64,000 nt of DNA from Capronia americana. Its lineage: Eukaryota > Ascomycota > Eurotiomycetes > Chaetothyriales > Herpotrichiellaceae. Both the position numbers and the translations under genes were made by a program. Of the stretch, positions 56,996 through 64,000 are shown in pieces. The notes under the pieces were generated by a model that made no database searches, was not told where the DNA came from, and saw only the letters and a list, made by a program, of their open reading frames with translations. Location of the stretch: NCBI GenBank assembly GCA_016110215.1, contig JADWQD010000004.1, positions 2,046,001-2,110,000 on the forward strand. The letters are read 5' to 3'. Each line of letters opens with the position of its first letter. Position 1 is the stretch's first letter.

Positions 56996-58707
56996 GATTC
57001 GGAAAGAGAAGCCGACAAGACACGTCGGTGACGAACAGGAGCGACACTCTGGTCAAGAAGTAACCTGGTCGCAGTCACACGGATGCGAACAGTGAGATCC
57101 AAGGGAAGGAGCAGATAGGTCGAGCCATGAGGGGAAAGCGACATCTGCGATCTTTTAATACCACCCACGGTCATGCCGGTTAGTGAAGGCAAACTGATCG
57201 GCTCCAAGAGCTCCAAACTGCTATCTCTTGGTGTGTCGAGTCTCCAAGCTCAATCTGTCGGCGCGCCCACAAGCTTCAGGAAAGTGGGATCTGTGATGTA
57301 GCATGGCCCGGGCTTGGCTATTGTTCAAGGTGAGCCACCTAACTGAGAAGGGAAGGCATTGACAGCACGGACAAGCCAAGAGGTTACTACCAAGAGATAA
57401 AAAGACTGGGCAAAGGCAATGGCCACGCTTGGAGCCGGAAAAGGTGTGGAGGAGGAGCGGAGGGAGATAACAAGATTAGCGAAAACAAGAGTGCTCAGCA
57501 GTTTCTTCTCCTGTGGAAGGTCAGTGGCAATGCGCGCCGAGGCTGGGCGGAACTCTGCCAAGGCCGCCGTCCCAAGCCCCCTGACAAGCCATTGGGAGGA
57601 GAGGGTGAGCCGGCGGCGATGTGCCAGAGATGCCAACTTGCGGGAGTCCAATAAGCGTTGGCTGAAATCGTCATAATCGTGACCCGAGCTGTTGAGCTGG
57701 CGACTCGGCTGGAATGCAGTCTTCTAGAATACTTCAACAGCGGAGGTGGTATGACGTGTGCATAGGTAGACGAACCGCTCGATCCGATACAGTCCCAAGT
57801 GAAGTCGCAGGAGTGGTGGGAGCATGCCGAGATCAGGCCAGCACTCCAGCACCTGACGGTACTGTGGTACATGAGGAGAGCCTGGGTATCACCTTCGACT
57901 CTTGAGGCGTCGTACCGAGCTGGTCTCAGGATCCTGATCCCTGCATCCTCGTCGCCGTGTTGTGTGTCCATTCTGGATCTTCTCACAGGCCCCTCACTTT
58001 GCCCCTCAGTTGTTCGGCTGGAGTGCACTGTGTACGCTGTATCGTCGATGCTCTTCATGCTCCAGTAGGTTGGGAGAATATGTCGTGTCGAGACGAGGTA
58101 TCTCCAATCAGTTGATAATAGTGCGAGTTCTTGGAAAGCTTGAGCGGGATCGAGTGTGATGGAAGATTTGTCAAGGTTTCCTGGCACACGAGCCACGAAG
58201 CGCATCGCATTTCCCAGTGAGTTGAATTAGGCGGCCTCCGATCGGTTCCCCCGCTTAAAGGTGACCTAGGCCCCGCGAGGGGTAAGCGCCTAAAACCAAG
58301 CCGAGAGGCACCTAAGCCCCAAGAAGCTCCCATACCCGCCCCTCACGCCACTGCCGCTACGTAAGCTTAAGTGCAGCAACACAGCACTTCTCCAGATATG
58401 GCTTTCAGAGACTCCCTGTCACCGACTTCACAGCAAATTCAATAAGCACTCGCATCACCAATACTGGACAGGGTCGGAGTGAAAATTGTGCCATTAATGC
58501 CAGAAGCACATGGATCTGAGAGCAGAGAACACTACCTCGTACTATTGTGCTATTCAACAATGAGAGCTGCCGATACATAGCTTTTGAGAAATCGCGTCAG
58601 GAACCCACATGTCGATATTAATCTGTGTGTCCATTCCAATTCGAGAGGCCGTTGATTAGTGCAGTTCTACTCCACACAATTTCCCCAGAAATCACTTCCT
58701 TTCGCAA
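56996..58707. promoter_or_regulatory. permease upstream region and 3' flank of the STAND gene
   Basis: About 1.7 kb. The part next to 56995 should hold the permease promoter. A minus-strand open frame at 57495-58205 has a non-coding-like composition. Nothing else was recognised. Confidence 0.4.
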
Positions 58708-61700
58708 TCAAGCCACGTGGATCTCCCAATGCGAAGGCACACGGTAGACACCATCCTGTTTCTGTGACTCCGCCTGGCCCAGCGGCAAACCGTCGACCTT
58801 CCACTTCGCAGCACTCCAGTCAACATCCTTGACCTTGAGGTCTTCTCCGTAGTGAGTGGCGACCTTCTGAGTCAAGCTCTCATACTCCTTGAGCGGCTTC
58901 GAGAAGCCACCTGCTCGTTGCAAGGCCAACTTGAGCAACCTGAGATGTCTTCGGACAATCTCAAGTTCCTCCTCCCGATTTTGGAAAGCACGGACATGCT
59001 TGTGATCTCCGTTGACCTTCGTGCCGTTCGTATCAACGCCGTTGGTGGAGGCTGGAGAATGCTTCAGATCGAAGCGGGTGATTGTCTCGTAGTCATCATC
59101 ATCATCACTGGCGTCGGCCGCATCAGCATCGACCAATTGCTTGAGCGCTGTGAAATGAATGTCAGCTGCTTTGCGCAGGTGGAAGAGAGCATTCTGCTCC
59201 GACAGCTTCTTGCTAGCTGGTTCCTGTTTGGCTGCCTCGACGAGCAGGTGATTCGCATATCCCGTGTAAAGCTCGGCCAGCAAGTTCCAGTACGAGTAGA
59301 GCCGGGGATTCCTTGAGCCATGGACGCGTTTGATGTTGTACACAATGTCCTCGCAGAGGCGGATGGCTGACTTGTAGTTTCCAGAACTGAACTCTGCTTG
59401 CACCAGGCGGAAGCCCAAGTCAATGACCGTGCCTTGAGGCCAGGAACTCTGACCCTCGCGGGATGTCCACAGGGTGTTGAGCAGCCAGGCAAGGCGGACA
59501 TAATCCTGATGTTCGCCGACCAGGCTGATCAGCTCGTTCAGCTCAGATAGCTGAGCCCGGGCAATGTTGATGCTGTTGTTCTTGCAGATATCGAACACCT
59601 CGCCCAGGATTTGCCGGGACAATGCGAGCATCTCACTTTGGACCTTGGGGCTGCTGCTCTTGTACGCGAACTCGCCGCGGCCTGCCGTCATGAGGCACAG
59701 CTGGAACCCAAGCCGGATCTCGGTGGGGTCATCCAGGCCCTCGTGAGCCATCAAGAACTTGAAAGTGCAAGTTGCAAGATCAAGCGCTTCTTGATCCTTG
59801 TTTTGCTTCAGCAAGATCCGAAGCTGGTCGACCGCTGCATAGCTAGCGGCAACAACAAAGGATTTGAAGTGGACGTTGGGATGCTCTGTGGATGTCCATT
59901 AGCATGTGCCGAGAATGACGAAGTGACAACATTAAGGACAGAAAATGACACACGGTCTGCTTTGCTCGAGGACTTACCTGCTGCGTATTTGGTGATCACG
60001 TTGACAAAGGCCTTGAGGGCACCACGAGTGACCGCCTTGGAGACTGCCAGTTCGGCAGCAGCAAAGAAGTCGACAAGCTGGCCTTCGATGATGGCAAAAT
60101 CCTCAAAGCGGTTGTTGCGCACGAGGATGTGACGGAGGCGGGCCGCATGCACAAACACCTGTTGCAGCTTGGCCTTTGCCTTGATTGATCGGAGGAAACG
60201 TCCATAGAATAGGTGTTCCGCCACCAGCTCGGCGATGTTGTGTGCAATGCTCAGTGTATTGTCACTGCGGATATGGTACTCGAATGCCGCAATAAACCCA
60301 AAGCTGGATCGCCCGATTGTTGCTCCACTGAATGCGGAAGTCTTGGGTGCAGAATTGTAGATAGCTTGCAGCTTGAGATGGCGGACGATTTCCAAAGCCT
60401 GACGCCGAAGGTCGTAGCTGATGAAGATCGAGGCAAGGAAATCAGCAACGTAAACCATTTCTTCTGTTGTCCGGATGTTGATGACGGCCTCGAGGATGAG
60501 GGACTTGAGCTCCTTGGTAATAAGGTCAGTCTTCTGCTGCCGGTGGTAGATGCCGATCAGCTGTTGCAGCTGCTTGAGGGTCTTCGTCTGCGTATATTCA
60601 TGCTGTTTGCGAGAGCTGAGATACTCTTGGTATAACAATGTTTCGGCTTTTTCGACGGTCTCCTTGGTGAGTGTGGTCGAGGTCTTCGTCGACGTGATCT
60701 GCTTGATGTAGAGCTCTTTTACCATGCTTTTCGATCGCTCAACAAACTGAACAGATGCAATCTCGGCATGCTGAGATACGGACTCAAAATAGCGGATAGA
60801 TTCGAACCTAGAGATAACCTCAGTTAGCTAGGGCAGATGGCGCACGCGGCTTTGCGCTTGAGCAGTAGAAGCAACAACTCACCAATATTCCTGGCTCTTC
60901 GCGCATGCCTCGGCTAACGCCTTCGTCGTGGTGATCGAGATGACATTCTTCTCTCCAAAATACTTGAAGCACGCTTCGCGCAGCTCTTTCAATGTCTTCA
61001 CATGCTGATCGACATCGAGTTTTGTTTCTTCCATGGCAATAAAATACTTCTCCAGCAAGCTTTGGACAACAGCAACGTCGGCAAAATACTCGTACTGAGG
61101 TCCGAACTTGATAACTACCTCAGGGTTAGCGACACCAGACAGTACCAGGAAGGACAGAGGGCAGCAGAGTTCTAGTGCTGCCGATCACTCCTCGAGATGA
61201 CTTACAGGTCGTTGCAATCGACTTGAAATGGACAAGGGCCTCCGTAAGTCGTCGGCTCTCATAGTAATGCTCAGCCACAATGACCAAAGCACGAAGAGCA
61301 TCTTTCTGGCTGACCAATTCACCTTTGTTGACAACGTTGACGATCTCAAGGTAGTATTCTACCCAGTACCTGTGAACCAGATGGTGAGTCCGACAGGTGT
61401 CCGCCAGCGTATAGAGCAGCGTGGTGGTTTTTTTGTCGCTCCGGCCATAGATGTTGCGATAGTCGATCAGCAGTTCCTGGTAGAAGCCGATGACGCGGTC
61501 GTGAAGTCCGTGGCGCTTCAAGAATGCAAGGTAGAGGTCTGAGTATTTCGCAACAGCGGAATTGTCGATGCCGAGTGCCTTGTGGTGAGCCCTGTAAAGT
61601 CTGAAGTGGATCTGCTCCGCTTGGTCTAGAACCTGGTTGAACTCGTAGCATTCTGACAAGCGTAAGGCAAGCACAACACTCTCGGTCGAGAACTTCGCGG

Positions 61701-64000
61701 ACAGCGTAATGCTCTCGACGGAATCGTCGAACAAGGCGGCCCACCCTTTCTTCAATGTGCTTTCAAGCACGGTGATAGCTTGTGCGTATCGTGACTGTTC
61801 TAGGTAGATGGCAGTGAGGGATTTTGCCTGGGGCCATAGTTAGCATCCCCAAAGGCGAACTTCAACTGATGCAGATTTGAAGAGAACCTACCAACTCGAA
61901 TGTGGAATGAGTAATCTCCGTGGAGCGAGTAATGGTATGTTCAAAGACCTTTGCGAATGGTTAGCCACGGACTTGTAGTGTAATGACACCAATGGACCGG
62001 ACACCAACAGGGGTCCGAGCCCATAGCGGGCTCTCACGGCGACTCACCTCTCGGATTGTGACTTCAGTGGACTCGCTGACAGTGGAAGTCGATGATTTAA
62101 TGATCTCCATGGACGTGGAAGTGATCTGTTCTTCAATTTCGGTGACAATGGTGGTTTCGCTCACGTTCTTGTAGTAGGCGAAGCACTTTTGATAGACCGA
62201 TAGAGCAACTGTGTTGAGCTTGACGGTCTTCATGATGAGGGCGATCTCTTTCAGCAGCCGGACGATGGACTCGTACATCGAGAATTCGCTGTGCTCAAAC
62301 TCCTTCCAGGCAAAGAGCAGGACAGAAGACGCCTCGTCAAGCCGTTTCCTGGAGTGGAGGAAGCGGGAGTACGCCAGCATCAACTCGAGCTTCTTCTGAT
62401 GCCATTCCAGAGTCCTGACGCTGGAGCAATGCTCGGTCAACCTTAAATGTTGTCAGCAGAATGCTACGAGATCGGCAACTCGCCAGTGTTTAGGTGGTGT
62501 CGAGGGGGACTTACTTCCACCACAACTCGATATAGAGCTCTTCGGCCTTCTCAAAGTCCTCCCGCTGGATCAATTCCGTTGCACGAACCAAGATACTCTC
62601 GACCAGGACCAAGCTGAAGGTCTCGGAGGTTTCTTCCTGATATCCGGCAAACAAGGAGCCTTCAAAGGTGTCGATGAGTTCTCTCTCCTTGTGTTTGAGA
62701 AGGGTGACGTCCAGGCTGCGGGAGACCTTGTCGCCGTTCTCTTGATGGACAGTCTGATCGTCGACTTCAACGGATTTCGCCTTCTCCTGGAATTCCGCTG
62801 TCTTTTCTGTCTCGCCAATGAAGACGTAGAGCTCGGTCAATTGCTTGTAGACGGCATATACCTCTCTTGACGAGGCACCATAGCGGTATATATACGCCGA
62901 TACGAGCAGCCGCAAGGTCTCCTCGCGGTAAGTTGTGATCTGCGAGCGCTTCTTGGTCACCAGGCCCTCAGTCACACGAAGCAGACAGAGGCAGAGCTGT
63001 ACAAGGAGATCGTGATGGGATCCCAGGATCTTTGCAGCGGCCCGAATTGACGTGATATACCAAGATGCAGCATCGTGGAGTCGGAACAAAGTCGTCTCGT
63101 ACAGTTTGGCCACCACAATAGCTGTTTGCAAGACGGATGGGTGGTCCTCGCCGAACAGGGTCCTTCGGACGCGGTATGCAAGTGCGTGAAGCTCCACAGC
63201 CTCGCCGGGAGATGTCTCCGCGCGCCAGGCCGCTTCTTCCAGAAGAGCAAGAGTGACGGTATTCGGAAGAATGCTGCCAAACTCTTTGGGAACCTCCACA
63301 TCACCACTATTTTTCAGAAGTGGAGATCGCTTGAAGTGAATAATCCAATATCGGACCGTGTACTCCAAAAGCTGTCGTGCCTGGGAAGGGCGATGGATTC
63401 TGTTCAAGTCCAAATAATTCAGTGTCTGCTCTTGGTCTTCGCGGAGGGAGGCCTTTGCGTGGATCAAGATGCGGGTTAGCAGATCCTTGTGCCGGTCCTT
63501 GACCAAAGACAAGTCTTTGGACTTCTCGGAGGCTGCGATCAAAGCTGACTTAATAGCGGGATGTCTGACAGCCAACAGGCCTTCACCCTTCACGCTGAAG
63601 GGCGCAACTGACTTGAGGAGGTCGCGCAAGTCTACGCTCTTGCCGTCCATCTCGAGACGGCCGGGCTGGGCTTGAAGCAGAAGCTCAATCTCAGAGAGGA
63701 GCAATGGTCTCTCGGCAGCCAGAATGAGGGAGAGCAAGCTCTTGCTTTGTGCGGTGATGTTCAAGACCGGCACCAGTCTCTCGACCACGTCCGGAATTGT
63801 TTTGTGGCTAGCAATAAGAGTTTGCACGCCTTCGTCCAGAGTAGCATGGACCTTCTGGTGCACAATGTATTGAGTGGCAAGCCAAGCCCAGAGGACGGAC
63901 CCGTCAGCAGCTGCCGCCAATTTGTCCACGGTAGATTCCTGTGCAAACTCGTCCTTGTCCGCAAAGCCTTTGTGCGCGCCCAATTCTCGACGAATGATTG
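58708..64000 (-). CDS. STAND-like TPR protein, partial (N-terminus beyond window)
   Basis: The frame is open through position 64000. Visible exons are 64000-62515, 62441-62048, 61948-61892, 61827-61206, 61114-60883, 60807-59978 and 59885-58708, about 1,598 residues. All junctions are GT-AG and in phase. The first part (DGSVLWAWLATQYIV, then a winged-helix-like LLSLILAAERPLLLSEIELLL) resembles the region just after a NACHT NTPase in fungal STAND proteins, so a NACHT domain is expected outside the window. The rest is helical and repeat-like, consistent with many degenerate TPR units (ALAYRVRRTLFGEDHPSVLQ). Such proteins are cytosolic signal sensors, often linked to non-self recognition. The C-terminus ends PSHWEIHVA. 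Function is inference. Confidence 0.85.

Noticed and set aside
57495..58205. 236-codon minus-strand open frame upstream of the permease
   Set aside because: Composition looks random, no motif, and it overlaps the likely promoter region.

Overview
This window looks like a chromosomal piece of a filamentous ascomycete (Pezizomycotina). The evidence is many short introns (about 46-70 bp) with CTAAC-like branch sites, Zn2Cys6 transcription factors, a HET-domain relic, a STAND/TPR giant protein, Ser/Thr-rich secreted proteins and moderate GC. I cannot place it to genus from sequence alone. No rRNA, tRNA, CRISPR or intact transposon was recognised.

Layout. 0-4 kb: an FAD monooxygenase and a Zn2Cys6 regulator in tandem on the minus strand. 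4.7-7.5 kb: a secreted Ser/Thr/Pro-rich protein with three cysteine modules. 8.3-10.2 kb: a five-exon acyl-CoA dehydrogenase. 11.5-15.5 kb: a 100-residue Cys protein, a stand-alone paired-type HTH protein that looks transposase-derived, and a large FAD oxidoreductase. 15.8-18.9 kb: a Cyp40-type cyclophilin with a 10-nt micro-exon, and an unrecognised three-exon gene. 18.9-26.8 kb is gene-poor and rich in microsatellites. 26.8-28.1 kb: an aldo/keto reductase. 28.1-36.1 kb is a second gene-poor block. 36.1-44.1 kb holds three small proteins that begin Met-Cys and carry a CxxC pair, interleaved with RTF1 (Paf1 complex) and COQ7 (ubiquinone synthesis), which are divergently transcribed. 46.1-47.2 kb: a short-chain dehydrogenase. 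47.5-51.6 kb: two divergent Nudix hydrolases, a decayed HET gene and a third, degenerate Nudix fragment. 52.8-57.0 kb: a second Zn2Cys6 regulator and a seven-exon amino-acid permease. 58.7-64.0 kb: the C-terminal roughly 1,600 residues of a STAND-like TPR protein that runs off the window edge.

Housekeeping genes (cyclophilin, RTF1, COQ7, permease) are interspersed with accessory genes (monooxygenase plus regulator, HET relic, Nudix copies, STAND protein), with no single biosynthetic cluster. The most unusual points are a short upstream ORF that copies the first 12 residues of the second Zn2Cys6 protein, the Met-Cys/CxxC gene trio, the HET relic flanked by Nudix copies, the cyclophilin micro-exon, and the HTH protein without a catalytic domain. 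All gene models were spliced by hand from GT/GC-AG sites and reading-frame continuity; none is confirmed by transcripts.
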